Below, piece by piece: positions 6,772 to 15,931 of a stretch of 59,057 nt of DNA. The number at the start of each line of letters is the position of its first letter. Positions within the stretch are counted from its first letter, which is position 1. The position numbers and the translations under genes are program-made. The stretch is from Bacteroidota bacterium (GTDB taxonomy: Bacteria > Bacteroidota > Bacteroidia > Bacteroidales > Tenuifilaceae), in the NCBI GenBank assembly GCA_029560875.1, contig JAKQKB010000115.1, positions 1-59,057 on the forward strand, in the 5' to 3' direction. The notes below the pieces were generated by a model, which did not search any database, had not been told where the DNA came from, and was given only the letters and a program-made list of their open reading frames with translations.

Positions 6772-9039
6772 ATGAATAGATATAAATCAACGATTTTAGT
6801 CTTTTTTGTAATCGTTCCATTTCTTTCAAATGGTCAGGTAACAGTCGAAGATTATGCCCGAGCCGAAAAGTTTTTGCAAAGAAATTTGGAGAAAAGCATA
6901 TACAACCGATGGGTAGAACCAACCTGGGAGACGCACGGAAACACATTTATTTACAGCGTTAATACCCGAAACGGGAAAGAATTTTTCAAGGTTAATCTCA
7001 CTACAAAGCAGAAATCTGCTGCATTTGACCATTCAAAGTTGGCAGTATTACTAACCGATAGCCTTAAGGAGGAGGTTAAACCCTATGAGCTTCCAATTAG
7101 TCGAGCTGAATTTTTGGGGAAGGATGAGTTTACCTTTTGGACAAAAGAAACTCAATGGATTTATAATCCTGCAAAGAACTCACTACTTCGAAAAGTTAAC
7201 GAGCCTTCGTTAACCGATAAGGAATCGTTATCGCCCGATGGAATGTGGATTGCGTTTATTAAGGATGGAAATATCTACCTAAAGAATAAAAATTCAGCAG
7301 AAGAGTTTCAACTTACTACCGATGGTTCTCCCGAGAATGGGTACGGCCATAATCTTAGTTGGTATTTTACCCGCAACGATAGTAAAGGCGAAAAGAATGA
7401 TTACACCATTGAGGCTTATTGGAGCAATGACTCTAAAAAACTAATCGTTCCAAAGTTCGATAGACGGAATACCCGCCGTTTGCTGATGTACAAAACTGAT
7501 GTGGAGGGATATCAATCCGAAATAGTGTCTTACGAAAGGGAACTTGCAGGTGATTCAGTAGTTACAATGGCCGATTTTTACCTTTTCGATGTTGCCAATA
7601 AGAATGGAGTAAGAATAGATTTACCTTCGAACCCTGCATTTCTGGGAACAGGATTTTACACCTTTGATGGTTGTCCCAAGGCATACCACATCAAGTATTA
7701 TCGTGGCTACAAAACGCGTGAACTGTTTGAGATTGATTTGGAAACTGGGAAAACACGTTCTGTTTTGGTTGAATCGTACCCAAAAACTTTTGTCGATTTA
7801 TACACCGAAACATTTGAGCTGATTTACGATAAAACTGAATTTATTTGGCGTTCGGAGCAGGATGGTTGGAGCCACCTTTACCGCTACGACCTGTCGACAG
7901 GTAAAATCAAAAACCAAATAACCAAGGGCAATTTTTACGTTTATGGTATTGAGCATATCGATAAGAAAACCGGAAATATTTGGTTTTTAGCTGGCGGAGT
8001 TGACCCAAACAGGGACCCTTACCAAAAATATCTCTACTCAATAAACATCGATGGTAAAAACCAAAAACTCCTAACACCCGAGGAGGCAACCCACGATATT
8101 AGAATATCACCCGATAAAAAATTCTTTGTTGACAACTACTCATCGCATAAAGACCCAAATATTGCAGTTGTTCGAAATTTGAAAGATGGCAAAACGCTTA
8201 TGAGTGTTGAAAAGACTGATATTGATGATTTGGTGAAGATGGGATGGAAACCCGCCGAAACGTTCAGTATGCTTGCCGATGATGGCAAGACTATGCTTTA
8301 CGGAACAATTATCAAACCCACCAATTTCGACCCCAATAAAAAGTACCCTGTAATTGATGGAACTTACTCTGGTCCACACACCATTCGCGCTCCAAAAAAT
8401 TTCTCGCGCAGCGTGTTAAATATGGATTTATCGTTGGCAGAGTTGGGTTTTGTGGTGGTAAACATCGATGGACGTGGTAGCGCCTACCGTTCAAAAGAGT
8501 TTCACGATGTTTCGTATGCTAAACTTGGTTATGGACTAGTTGACCACGTTTATGTAATTAAGAAACTTGCCGAGAAGTACTCGTATATCGATGCCGACAG
8601 AGTTGGTATTTATGGTCATTCAGCCGGAGGTTACGATGCTACTAGAGCGTTACTCCTATTTCCCAATTTTTATAAAGTTGGGGTATCGTCTGCAGCTGAC
8701 CACGACCATAGAATGGAGAAAATATGGTGGCCTGAACTATACCAAGGATTTCCAGTAGATACCCAGTATCACAATCAATCCAATGTTACCAATGCGAGCA
8801 AGTTACAGGGACATTTAATGATTGTAACAGGCGATTTGGATAATAATGTGAACCCTTCGGCCACATACAAACTTGCTGGCGAGCTAACCAAGGCCAATAA
8901 GGATTTTGAGTTTATTGTTTTACCAAACGATAATCACGACACATGCTATTGGAACAAGTACTTTCTGCGCAAACGCTGGGATTTCTTTGTGAAGCATTTG
9001 CTTGGAGTTGAGCATCCAAAAGAGTATAAGATTAAATAA
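6772..9039 (+). CDS. Dipeptidyl peptidase IV-type S9 serine peptidase
   Basis: 755-residue exported peptidase predicted to remove Xaa-Pro/Ala dipeptides from peptide N-termini, probably in the periplasm. The first 21 residues look like a Sec signal ending in SNGQ. Residues ~100-480 match the eight-bladed propeller of the DPP IV N-terminal domain. The C-terminal alpha/beta hydrolase domain carries Ser617 in GHSAGG, Asp690 in TGDLDNNV and His722 in NDNHDTCYW, a complete triad. The nucleophile motif is GHSAGG, whereas classic DPP IV has GWSYGG, so substrate range may differ. The gene follows the activase by 29 bases, but its function suggests an independent role. An M24 Xaa-Pro aminopeptidase gene comes next, giving two proline-directed peptidases in a row. 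Confidence 0.9.
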   Translation: MNRYKSTILVFFVIVPFLSNGQVTVEDYARAEKFLQRNLEKSIYNRWVEPTWETHGNTFIYSVNTRNGKEFFKVNLTTKQKSAAFDHSKLAVLLTDSLKEEVKPYELPISRAEFLGKDEFTFWTKETQWIYNPAKNSLLRKVNEPSLTDKESLSPDGMWIAFIKDGNIYLKNKNSAEEFQLTTDGSPENGYGHNLSWYFTRNDSKGEKNDYTIEAYWSNDSKKLIVPKFDRRNTRRLLMYKTDVEGYQSEIVSYERELAGDSVVTMADFYLFDVANKNGVRIDLPSNPAFLGTGFYTFDGCPKAYHIKYYRGYKTRELFEIDLETGKTRSVLVESYPKTFVDLYTETFELIYDKTEFIWRSEQDGWSHLYRYDLSTGKIKNQITKGNFYVYGIEHIDKKTGNIWFLAGGVDPNRDPYQKYLYSINIDGKNQKLLTPEEATHDIRISPDKKFFVDNYSSHKDPNIAVVRNLKDGKTLMSVEKTDIDDLVKMGWKPAETFSMLADDGKTMLYGTIIKPTNFDPNKKYPVIDGTYSGPHTIRAPKNFSRSVLNMDLSLAELGFVVVNIDGRGSAYRSKEFHDVSYAKLGYGLVDHVYVIKKLAEKYSYIDADRVGIYGHSAGGYDATRALLLFPNFYKVGVSSAADHDHRMEKIWWPELYQGFPVDTQYHNQSNVTNASKLQGHLMIVTGDLDNNVNPSATYKLAGELTKANKDFEFIVLPNDNHDTCYWNKYFLRKRWDFFVKHLLGVEHPKEYKIK

Positions 9040-9040
9040 T

Positions 9041-9085
9041 AATGGAGTATTGGAGGAATGAAGACTAATAGTCCATTACTCCATT
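9041..9085 (+). other. Intergenic hairpin between the two peptidase genes
   Basis: AATGGAGTATTGGA (9041-9054) pairs with TCCATTACTCCATT (9072-9085) with a single mismatch and a 17-base loop. No T-run follows, so it is a weak candidate terminator or an mRNA processing or stability element. The segment after it (TTTCTCCATCACTCC) repeats the same TCCAT words. Confidence 0.4.
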
Positions 9086-9124
9086 TCTCCATCACTCCTT
9101 GAATTATAATAAAACCAAACCACT

Positions 9125-10510
9125 ATGTTTAGCAAACAAACCTACATCAACCGCCGCAATCAGCTTAGGGCACAGTTTAAATCCGGAGTACTACTGTTCT
9201 TTGGAAACGACGAGGTTGGTATGAACTACGAGGATAATACATACCATTTCCGTCAGGATAGCACATTTCTGTACTATTTCGGAATCAATAAACCGGGGCT
9301 TTATGCCGTAATGGAAATTGAAAGTGGCAACGATTATATTTTCGGTGATGATTTCACCATCGATAGCATTGTGTGGATGGGCTCACAGCCAACCATCAAG
9401 GAGATGGCCGCCACTGTTGGTGTGGAAAATACAGGCTCCGTTGCAGATTTCTCTGAGAAACTATATCACTACCCCCGAGGAACTGTTCAATATTTACCGC
9501 CATACCGTCCGGAACATTTATTTAAGTTGATGCGATTCCTTGGAATCAGTCCGGCTGAGGCTAAAACCAAAGCAAGCGTTGAGTTTATTACGGCTGTGGG
9601 CGAACAACGAAACATTAAGTCGGCCGAGGAGATTGTTGAACTTGGGCACGCCGTTTCAATGACCGCTGAAATGCACCAAGCCGCAATGCGTTATGCTAAA
9701 CCAGGAATGACTGAGGCACAGATTGCAGCAAAGGTTCACGAGGTTGCTCTTGCCGCTGGCGGAGGAATCAGCTTCCCCATTATTGCTACTATTAACGGAC
9801 AAACGCTTCACAACCATTATCACGGAAACACCATAAAGGAAGGACAACTATTCCTACTCGATGCAGGTTATGAAACCCCTATGGGCTATGCTGGCGATAT
9901 GAGTAGCACATTTCCAGTTGGTAAAACATTCACCGAAAAGCAAAAAGAGATATACCGAATAACCCTTGCTGCGCATAATGGCGCTATAGAAATGCTTAAG
10001 CCCGGCGTACATTTCCGCGATGTTCATATGCAGGTTGCCCGAACCATATTCGATGGAATGAAGGCGCTAGGCTTTACAAAAGGCAACATCGACGATGCCG
10101 TTGCAAATGGAGCGCACGCCCTATTCTTCCCCTGCGGAACAGGGCACCTGATGGGGCTCGATGTTCACGATATGGAGAACCTGGGCGAACAGTATGTTGG
10201 TTACTGTGGTATTCCAAAAAGTAAGCAGTTTGGATTAAAATCGCTCCGCTTGGGTCGCGAACTTAAACCGGGATTTGTACTAACCATTGAGCCCGGTATA
10301 TACTTTATTCCCGAACTAATTGATTTATGGGAACAAACAGGAACAAATAAGGAATATATCAACTTTGATAGGGTAAATGAGTACAGGAACTTTGGAGGAA
10401 TCCGCAACGAGGAGGATATCCTGATAACCGAAACAGGCCATAGAATTCTTGGGAAACCGTTGGCAAAGTCAATAGAGGATGTAGAAAGCGAGAGAGCTAA
10501 GGCATTTTAA
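9125..10510 (+). CDS. pepP: Xaa-Pro aminopeptidase (M24B family)
   Basis: 461-residue metallopeptidase removing N-terminal residues before proline. The N-terminal ~130 residues are the AMP_N-type domain. The pita-bread catalytic domain follows, with metal ligands Asp246 and Asp258 (LLDAGYETPMGYAGDMS), His341 (GTGHLMGLDVHDM), Glu389 (LTIEPGIYF) and a final Glu at 429/430 (RNEEDIL). There is no signal peptide, so it is cytoplasmic and would complement the exported DPP IV-type enzyme just upstream in proline-peptide use. The ATG at 9125 is preceded by an A-rich stretch without a clear Shine-Dalgarno sequence, normal for this phylum. A strong terminator follows. Confidence 0.94.
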   Translation: MFSKQTYINRRNQLRAQFKSGVLLFFGNDEVGMNYEDNTYHFRQDSTFLYYFGINKPGLYAVMEIESGNDYIFGDDFTIDSIVWMGSQPTIKEMAATVGVENTGSVADFSEKLYHYPRGTVQYLPPYRPEHLFKLMRFLGISPAEAKTKASVEFITAVGEQRNIKSAEEIVELGHAVSMTAEMHQAAMRYAKPGMTEAQIAAKVHEVALAAGGGISFPIIATINGQTLHNHYHGNTIKEGQLFLLDAGYETPMGYAGDMSSTFPVGKTFTEKQKEIYRITLAAHNGAIEMLKPGVHFRDVHMQVARTIFDGMKALGFTKGNIDDAVANGAHALFFPCGTGHLMGLDVHDMENLGEQYVGYCGIPKSKQFGLKSLRLGRELKPGFVLTIEPGIYFIPELIDLWEQTGTNKEYINFDRVNEYRNFGGIRNEEDILITETGHRILGKPLAKSIEDVESERAKAF

Positions 10511-10525
10511 ATTATCAAACTTACG

Positions 10526-10552
10526 AAAAGCGCCCCTCAATGGCGCTTTTTT
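10526..10552 (+). terminator. Intrinsic terminator after pepP
   Basis: AAAAGCGCC (10526-10534) pairs with GGCGCTTTT (10542-10550) around a 7-base loop, followed by more Ts. Confidence 0.9.
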
Positions 10553-10742
10553 ATTGTGTTCTACTCAGGAGATTCTGGGTGGAATTTTTTTCTTAATACG
10601 CTTTCGTAAAAAGGCGGTCTTAGAATAAAACTTTGACTAATTGTTAATTTCTAGTTAATACTTACTGTTTAAAATTCAACTATAACCCAAATAATATAAT
10701 TTCCTTTGCACATCAATTAATCACTTGTAAAAAACAACAATT

Positions 10743-12152
10743 ATGAGCGGCTTTTTTGGATGTGTATCAAAAACAGACTGTGTTTTAGATGTGTTTTACG
10801 GCACCGATTATCACTCGCACCTTGGAACTAAAAGAGCGGGCGTTGCTTTTTACTCTAAGGATAAAGGATTCCAAAGAGCCATTCATAGCTTAGAGGATGG
10901 ATATTTCCGAAACAAATTCCAATCCGATATTGCTGGATTCTCCGCAAACAGCGGCATTGGAATTATAAGCGATACTGAGGCACAACCAATTGTGCTAACA
11001 TCGCATCTTGGCCGTTTTGCTGTGGCAACAGTTGCTAAAATCAATAATCTGTTAGAGCTCGAGGAGTACTTCATAAAACAACATCGCACCTTTTCAGAAA
11101 CTAGTCAGGGTGGTGTAAATCCCACTGAATTGGTTGGCATGCTAATATCGGAGGGAGAAACTTTTGAGGAGGGTATTGTTAACGTATTCAACAGAATAAA
11201 AGGCTCATGCTCTTTATTGGTTTTAACGAATGAAGAAATTATTGCAGCACGCGATAAACTCGGACGTACTCCAATAATTATCGGGAAAAAGGATGGTGCA
11301 TATGCGGTAGCTTTTGAAACCTGTTCGTTCTCAAATCTTGATTATGAGATTGACAAGTACCTTGGCCCAGCCGAAATTGTAATGGTAAATGCCGATGGTC
11401 ACTATCAACTAAGAAAACCATCCAACAAAATGCAGGTATGCTCATTCCTTTGGGTTTATTACGGCTACCCGCCGTCGTTCTACGAAGGAATAAATGTGGA
11501 TGTGTCTAGGTATAATTGCGGAGCAGCAATTGCAAAAAAGGACGATGTTGAGGCCGATTTTGTTGCTGGCATTCCCGATTCAGGTGTTGGCCACGCCATT
11601 GGCTATAGTAATCAGAGGGGTATTCCCCATATGCGTCCATACGCCAAGTACACGCCAACTTGGCCCCGCAGCTTTATGCCACAAAATCAGCAAATGCGCG
11701 ATTTGGTTGCAAAAATGAAGCTGATTCCCAATACTGCATTAATCAAAAATAAACGAGGAATATTCCTCGACGACTCAATAGTTCGCGGAACACAACTAAA
11801 GGATAATGTGATAGACCTATATTCAGCCGGAATAAAAGAAGTACACATGAGAATTGCCTGTCCACCACTTACCTATCCCTGTGAATTCCTGAATTTTAGC
11901 CGTTCACGCTCCAATCTAGATTTAGCCACCCATAAGGCAGTTTTCGAACTTACAGGGATTGAGCATCATAATATGACGAATTACTCCGACACCAGTAACG
12001 GAAATTATGCTGCAATGGTTGAGCAAATTCGTAAAAACCTAAATCTCACCACTTTGAAGTTTCAAAAACTGAACGATTTGGTCGAAGCTATTGGTGTTCC
12101 AAAGGAAAACCTTTGTACGCATTGCTTTGATGGAAGTAGCTATTTTGAGTAA
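10743..12152 (+). CDS. PurF-like amidophosphoribosyltransferase paralogue lacking the Cys2 nucleophile
   Basis: 469 residues related to PurF, the first committed enzyme of purine synthesis. The phosphoribosyltransferase half is well kept: PRPP-binding loop IFLDDSIVRGTQL and the preceding RSFMPQNQQMRDLVAKMKL. The glutaminase half is altered. PurF proteins begin Met-Cys-Gly, with Cys exposed as the Ntn nucleophile, but here the start is MSGFFG, with AGC for Ser at codon 2. The usual HRG and NGN glutamine-site words read GTKRAG and AKINN. It may use ammonia, act with Ser as a weak nucleophile, or have another role. I recall similar Ser2 proteins annotated as amidophosphoribosyltransferase in Bacteroidota. 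A near-consensus -7 box (TTCCTTTG, 10701-10708) lies upstream. purD is about 13 kb away, not linked. Confidence 0.8.
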   Translation: MSGFFGCVSKTDCVLDVFYGTDYHSHLGTKRAGVAFYSKDKGFQRAIHSLEDGYFRNKFQSDIAGFSANSGIGIISDTEAQPIVLTSHLGRFAVATVAKINNLLELEEYFIKQHRTFSETSQGGVNPTELVGMLISEGETFEEGIVNVFNRIKGSCSLLVLTNEEIIAARDKLGRTPIIIGKKDGAYAVAFETCSFSNLDYEIDKYLGPAEIVMVNADGHYQLRKPSNKMQVCSFLWVYYGYPPSFYEGINVDVSRYNCGAAIAKKDDVEADFVAGIPDSGVGHAIGYSNQRGIPHMRPYAKYTPTWPRSFMPQNQQMRDLVAKMKLIPNTALIKNKRGIFLDDSIVRGTQLKDNVIDLYSAGIKEVHMRIACPPLTYPCEFLNFSRSRSNLDLATHKAVFELTGIEHHNMTNYSDTSNGNYAAMVEQIRKNLNLTTLKFQKLNDLVEAIGVPKENLCTHCFDGSSYFE

Positions 12153-12253
12153 TCCTCCACTAAAAATTCGCTAATGATTTTATCCTCAAACTTTTTCGTC
12201 AAAAACTTTTCTTAAAAGCTGTTAACTATTACTTAAAAACGAATAATTAGCTG

Positions 12254-12261
12254 TACCTTTG
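12254..12261 (+). promoter_or_regulatory. Promoter -7 box of typA
   Basis: TACCTTTG is a full match to TAnnTTTG, 21 bases before the typA ATG. No convincing TTTG upstream element was found at the expected distance. Confidence 0.6.
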
Positions 12262-12282
12262 CGCGCTTAAAAAAATTACACA

Positions 12283-14085
12283 ATGCAGGGTATAAGAAAT
12301 ATTGCGATTATTGCGCACGTGGATCATGGGAAGACCACCTTAGTGGACAAAATGATTATTCAAGGGAAACTTTTTAAAGATCACGAAAAGCCCGGCGAAC
12401 TAATTCTCGATAGTAACGATTTGGAGCGTGAGCGCGGAATTACCATTCTTGCCAAAAACGTTTCGGTTGAGTATAAAGGTGTTAAAATTAACATTATTGA
12501 CACTCCTGGTCACTCCGATTTTGGTGGAGAGGTTGAGCGTGTACTCAATATGGCCGACGGTGTTCTGCTACTTGTTGATGCTTTTGAAGGCACAATGCCT
12601 CAAACCCGTTTTGTACTTCAAAAAGCTTTAGCTTTAGGGTTAAAGCCAATTGTTGTCATCAACAAGGTCGATAAGCCTAACTGCCGCCCCGAAGTAGTTC
12701 AGGAACAGGTTTTTGATCTAATGTTCAATCTCGATGCATCCGAAGAACAACTAAATTTCCCTACAATATACGGTAGTGCTAAGCAAGGATGGATGTCATC
12801 CGACTGGAAAAAACCAGCCACCGATATCACTGCCCTGCTCGATAAAATTGTGGAGTATGTTCCCGCAGCAAAGCAAATTAAAGGAACACCTCAACTTTTA
12901 ATAACATCGTTGGATTACTCCAGCTATGTTGGCCGTATTGCAATTGGAAAATTGCACCGAGGCGAGTTAAACACAGGAATGGCTGTTTCATTAGCCAAAA
13001 CTGATGGTCAGGTTATCAGAACAAGAATCAAAGAATTGCTTGTTTTCGAAGGTTTAGGAAAACGTAAGGTTGATAAAGTAATATCGGGTGATATTTGCGC
13101 TTTGGTTGGTATTGAGGGTTTTGATATTGGCGATACAATTGCCGATATCGAAAATCCAGAAGCACTACCTACCATTGCGGTTGATGAGCCCACTATGAGT
13201 ATGCTCTTCACCATTAACAACTCCCCTTTCTTTGGGAAGGATGGTAAGTTTGTAACATCGCGCCATCTAAAGGATCGTCTCGATCGTGAGTTGGAAAAAA
13301 ACCTTGCTCTAAAAGTCGAGGCAACCGACTCTGCCGATTCGTTCATGGTGTTTGGACGTGGTGTTCTTCACCTATCGGTACTTATTGAAACGATGAGACG
13401 CGAGGGTTATGAGTTACAGGTTGGACAACCTAAGGTAATCATTAAGATGGTTGGCGGAGAAAAATGCGAACCTATTGAATATATGACCATTGATTTACCC
13501 GAGGAAGTTTCCGGCAAAGCAATTGAACAGGTTACCCGCCGTAGGGGCACACTGTTAACCATGGAACGCCGTAACGATAGAATTCACCTTGAGTTTGAAA
13601 TTCCTTCGCGCGGAATTATTGGTTTAAGAAACATTCTGCTTACCGCTACTGCTGGCGAGGCGGTTATTGCCCATAGGGTAAAAGGATTTGAACCATATCG
13701 TGGCGATATCGAAACCCGTGTAAACGGTTCGCTAATTGCCATGGAAAGCGGCATGTCATTCGCATACGCAATAAACAAACTACAGGATCGTGGACGTTTC
13801 TTTATTGATGAGCACGAAGAGGTTTATGCCGGACAGGTTATTGGCGAAAACACGCGCGCTGGCGATATGGTAGTTAATGTTACCAAGTCGAAAAAGTTGA
13901 CCAATATGCGTGCTTCTGGATCAGACGAAAAATCGTTCCTTGCCCCTCCGGTTAAATTCAGTTTGGAGGAAGCCTTGGAGTATATTCAGGAGGATGAATA
14001 TGTGGAGATTACACCAAAATCGATGCGTTTGCGCAAAATTTATCTCGATGAGAACGAGCGTAAACGTCGCGATAAGAATAGTTAG
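12283..14085 (+). CDS. typA: Translational GTPase TypA/BipA
   Basis: 600-residue ribosome-associated GTPase of the EF-G-like family, involved in ribosome assembly and in stress or cold adaptation. The GTPase domain shows G1 (AHVDHGKTTL), the switch I region (DSNDLERERGITI), G3 (DTPGHSDFGG) and G4 (NKVDKPNC). The later domains show the TypA-specific C-terminal run with RGIIGLRN, TATAGEAV and GSLIAMESGMSFAYA. The length is typical. It is a single gene behind its own TAnnTTTG promoter. A 7-bp hairpin without a T-run follows. Confidence 0.97.
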   Translation: MQGIRNIAIIAHVDHGKTTLVDKMIIQGKLFKDHEKPGELILDSNDLERERGITILAKNVSVEYKGVKINIIDTPGHSDFGGEVERVLNMADGVLLLVDAFEGTMPQTRFVLQKALALGLKPIVVINKVDKPNCRPEVVQEQVFDLMFNLDASEEQLNFPTIYGSAKQGWMSSDWKKPATDITALLDKIVEYVPAAKQIKGTPQLLITSLDYSSYVGRIAIGKLHRGELNTGMAVSLAKTDGQVIRTRIKELLVFEGLGKRKVDKVISGDICALVGIEGFDIGDTIADIENPEALPTIAVDEPTMSMLFTINNSPFFGKDGKFVTSRHLKDRLDRELEKNLALKVEATDSADSFMVFGRGVLHLSVLIETMRREGYELQVGQPKVIIKMVGGEKCEPIEYMTIDLPEEVSGKAIEQVTRRRGTLLTMERRNDRIHLEFEIPSRGIIGLRNILLTATAGEAVIAHRVKGFEPYRGDIETRVNGSLIAMESGMSFAYAINKLQDRGRFFIDEHEEVYAGQVIGENTRAGDMVVNVTKSKKLTNMRASGSDEKSFLAPPVKFSLEEALEYIQEDEYVEITPKSMRLRKIYLDENERKRRDKNS

Positions 14086-14098
14086 TTAAAATACTTGA

Positions 14099-14116
14099 AC
14101 AGATTGTTTAATCTGT
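14099..14116 (+). terminator. Weak hairpin after typA
   Basis: ACAGATT (14099-14105), loop GTTT, AATCTGT (14110-14116). The absence of a T-tract makes termination uncertain. Confidence 0.4.
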
Positions 14117-14166
14117 GTTATACGCATAAATTTTGATAGTTCATTTATATATTTTTGGTTCATTTT

Positions 14167-14195
14167 TTTGATTGTTTGTAATTTTTATAACTTTG
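14167..14195 (+). promoter_or_regulatory. Promoter of the DUF177-rpmF-plsX-fabH cluster
   Basis: TTTG (14167-14170), 17 bases, TAACTTTG (14188-14195). Both elements match the Bacteroidota consensus. The predicted start is near 14201, leaving a very short leader before the GTG at 14216. Confidence 0.75.
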
Positions 14196-14215
14196 CACGT
14201 TGTTTTTGAAGAGTT

Positions 14216-14749
14216 GTGGGAAACGTATTAAGCACATATTCAATTAATTTCAAGGGACTTAAGGTCGGAAAGCATTCGTTTGAATTCGATTTAAACGATG
14301 ATTTTTTTGCTGAGTTTAAGGAAGGCGAAATTAGCAAAGGGCAGCTTAAGGCTGTTATAAACCTGAATAAGCAGAACCATTTGCTTGAGTTCAAAATCAG
14401 CATAAAGGGTTCGGTTGAGGTTGTTTGCGATAGGTGCTTAGAGCTTTTCGAACTTCCAACAACCTTTAAAGGCGAACTGTTCGTTAAGATTGGCACCAAG
14501 GACGAGGAGAACGACGATGAAATTATCTTCCTGTCGGAAGAGGATTACGAGGTTAACCTTGCTCAGTACCTATACGAAAGTGTTTGCTTAAGTTTACCAC
14601 TGCAACGCTATCATGGTTTAAGTGGTACAAAGGCAAGCGATTGCGACAAGGAGATGATTTCGAAAATGAACATTGTGAACGAAGTAGAAAGCACCGACGA
14701 TGATATAGACCCTCGCTGGGCAGCACTTAAAAAATTGAAGAATAACTAA
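14216..14749 (+). CDS. DUF177 (YceD-like) protein
   Basis: 177-residue member of the DUF177/YceD family, whose gene commonly lies directly before rpmF; YceD is linked to 23S rRNA accumulation in some bacteria. The hallmark CDRC motif (VEVVCDRCLELFELP) is present near residue 70, followed by an acidic stretch (EENDDEIIFLSEED) and a C-terminal PRWAALKKL. The best start is the GTG at 14216, giving MGNVLSTYSINFKGLK; no ATG lies nearby in frame. rpmF follows after 25 bases, so cotranscription is near certain. Exact biochemical function in this phylum is unknown. Confidence 0.85.
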   Translation: MGNVLSTYSINFKGLKVGKHSFEFDLNDDFFAEFKEGEISKGQLKAVINLNKQNHLLEFKISIKGSVEVVCDRCLELFELPTTFKGELFVKIGTKDEENDDEIIFLSEEDYEVNLAQYLYESVCLSLPLQRYHGLSGTKASDCDKEMISKMNIVNEVESTDDDIDPRWAALKKLKNN

Positions 14750-14774
14750 GTTTTACTAATTAATAAGTTGAAAA

Positions 14775-14960
14775 ATGGCACATCCAAAATCAAAGATTTC
14801 CAAGCAGAGAAGAAATAAGCGTAGAACTCACTACAAAGCTAGTACTCCTACACTTTCAAACTGCTCAAACTGCGGTACAGCTGTTGAGTATCACAGGGTA
14901 TGCCCAGAGTGTGGTTTTTACCGTGGAAAACAAGCAATTGAAAAGGCTGTTAACGCCTAA
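14775..14960 (+). CDS. rpmF: 50S ribosomal protein L32
   Basis: 61-residue L32. The basic N-terminus (HPKSKISKQRRNKRRTH) is typical. Cys30, Cys33, Cys43 and Cys46 (CSNC and CPEC) make the zinc-binding form of the protein. It sits between DUF177 and plsX in the classical ribosome-lipid cluster. Confidence 0.97.
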   Translation: MAHPKSKISKQRRNKRRTHYKASTPTLSNCSNCGTAVEYHRVCPECGFYRGKQAIEKAVNA

Positions 14961-14989
14961 TTATATCAACCCTAATTAGCACACTAGTG

Positions 14990-15931
14990 ATGAGGATTGG
15001 TGTTGATGTTATGGGAGGAGATTTTGCACCCGATGCCGTTGTATCGGGTGCCGTTTTAGCCCTAAACCATCTTAGTGCCGATGAGAGAATAGTTCTCTTT
15101 GGCAATCAGGAAATCATTGTAAATCTTCTGCAAAAAGAAGGCGTAAGTCCTGACAATTTTGATATCATCCATACCTCCGAGGTAATTGAGATGGGCGATA
15201 ACCCATCAAAATCATTCGCTAAAAAAACCGACTCAAGCATCGTTAAGGGCTTTATGGCTCTTGCCGCTGGCAAAATTGATGGTTTTGCCAGTGCAGGCAG
15301 CACGGGTGCTATGATGGTTGGCGCAATGATGGTTGTTAAGCAAATTCCTGGCGTTATACGTCCTGCAATTGCTGGTTTCATCCCCGTTTCTGAGAAAAAA
15401 GTTAATCTTCTGCTCGATGTTGGGCTTAACCCCGATTGTCGTCCCGATGTATTATACCAATACGGAATACTTGGCTCAATCTATGCTAAGCAAGTTTTTG
15501 GCATTGAAAATCCAAGGATATCGCTACTAAGCATTGGCGAGGAGGAAGAAAAAGGTAATTTGGTTACAAAAAGTGCCTTTGAGATGATGAAGGACTCAGC
15601 AGATTTCAACTTTGTTGGAAACGTTGAGGGTCACCACCTATTTCACGACAAAAAGGCCGACGTAGTAGTTTGCGATGGTTTTGTAGGTAATGTGGTTCTT
15701 AAACAGGCCGAGGCATTCTACCATATACTCACAAAGGTTAACCCCGACAATAAATTTAACGAGAGGTTTAACTCCGAGAACTACGGTGGAACACCCGTAC
15801 TTGGCGTTAATAAGCCTGTAATAATAGCTCATGGAGCATCGAGCCCCAAAGCAATAATGAACATGATTATTCAAACTCGCGAGGTTATATCATCGCAACT
15901 TTGCGAGAAAATTAAACAAGCATTCAGCTAA
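14990..15931 (+). CDS. plsX: Phosphate acyltransferase PlsX
   Basis: 313 residues. PlsX makes acyl-phosphate from acyl-ACP for phospholipid synthesis at the membrane face. The N-terminus [20 protein letters not shown] is diagnostic. [26 protein letters not shown] and [13 protein letters not shown] are further family blocks. A GTG at 14987 is in frame, but the next codon, ATG 14990, gives the standard MRIGVD start. The stop overlaps the fabH start by one base (TAATG), so the two are translationally coupled. Confidence 0.96.
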   Translation: MRIGVDVMGGDFAPDAVVSGAVLALNHLSADERIVLFGNQEIIVNLLQKEGVSPDNFDIIHTSEVIEMGDNPSKSFAKKTDSSIVKGFMALAAGKIDGFASAGSTGAMMVGAMMVVKQIPGVIRPAIAGFIPVSEKKVNLLLDVGLNPDCRPDVLYQYGILGSIYAKQVFGIENPRISLLSIGEEEEKGNLVTKSAFEMMKDSADFNFVGNVEGHHLFHDKKADVVVCDGFVGNVVLKQAEAFYHILTKVNPDNKFNERFNSENYGGTPVLGVNKPVIIAHGASSPKAIMNMIIQTREVISSQLCEKIKQAFS

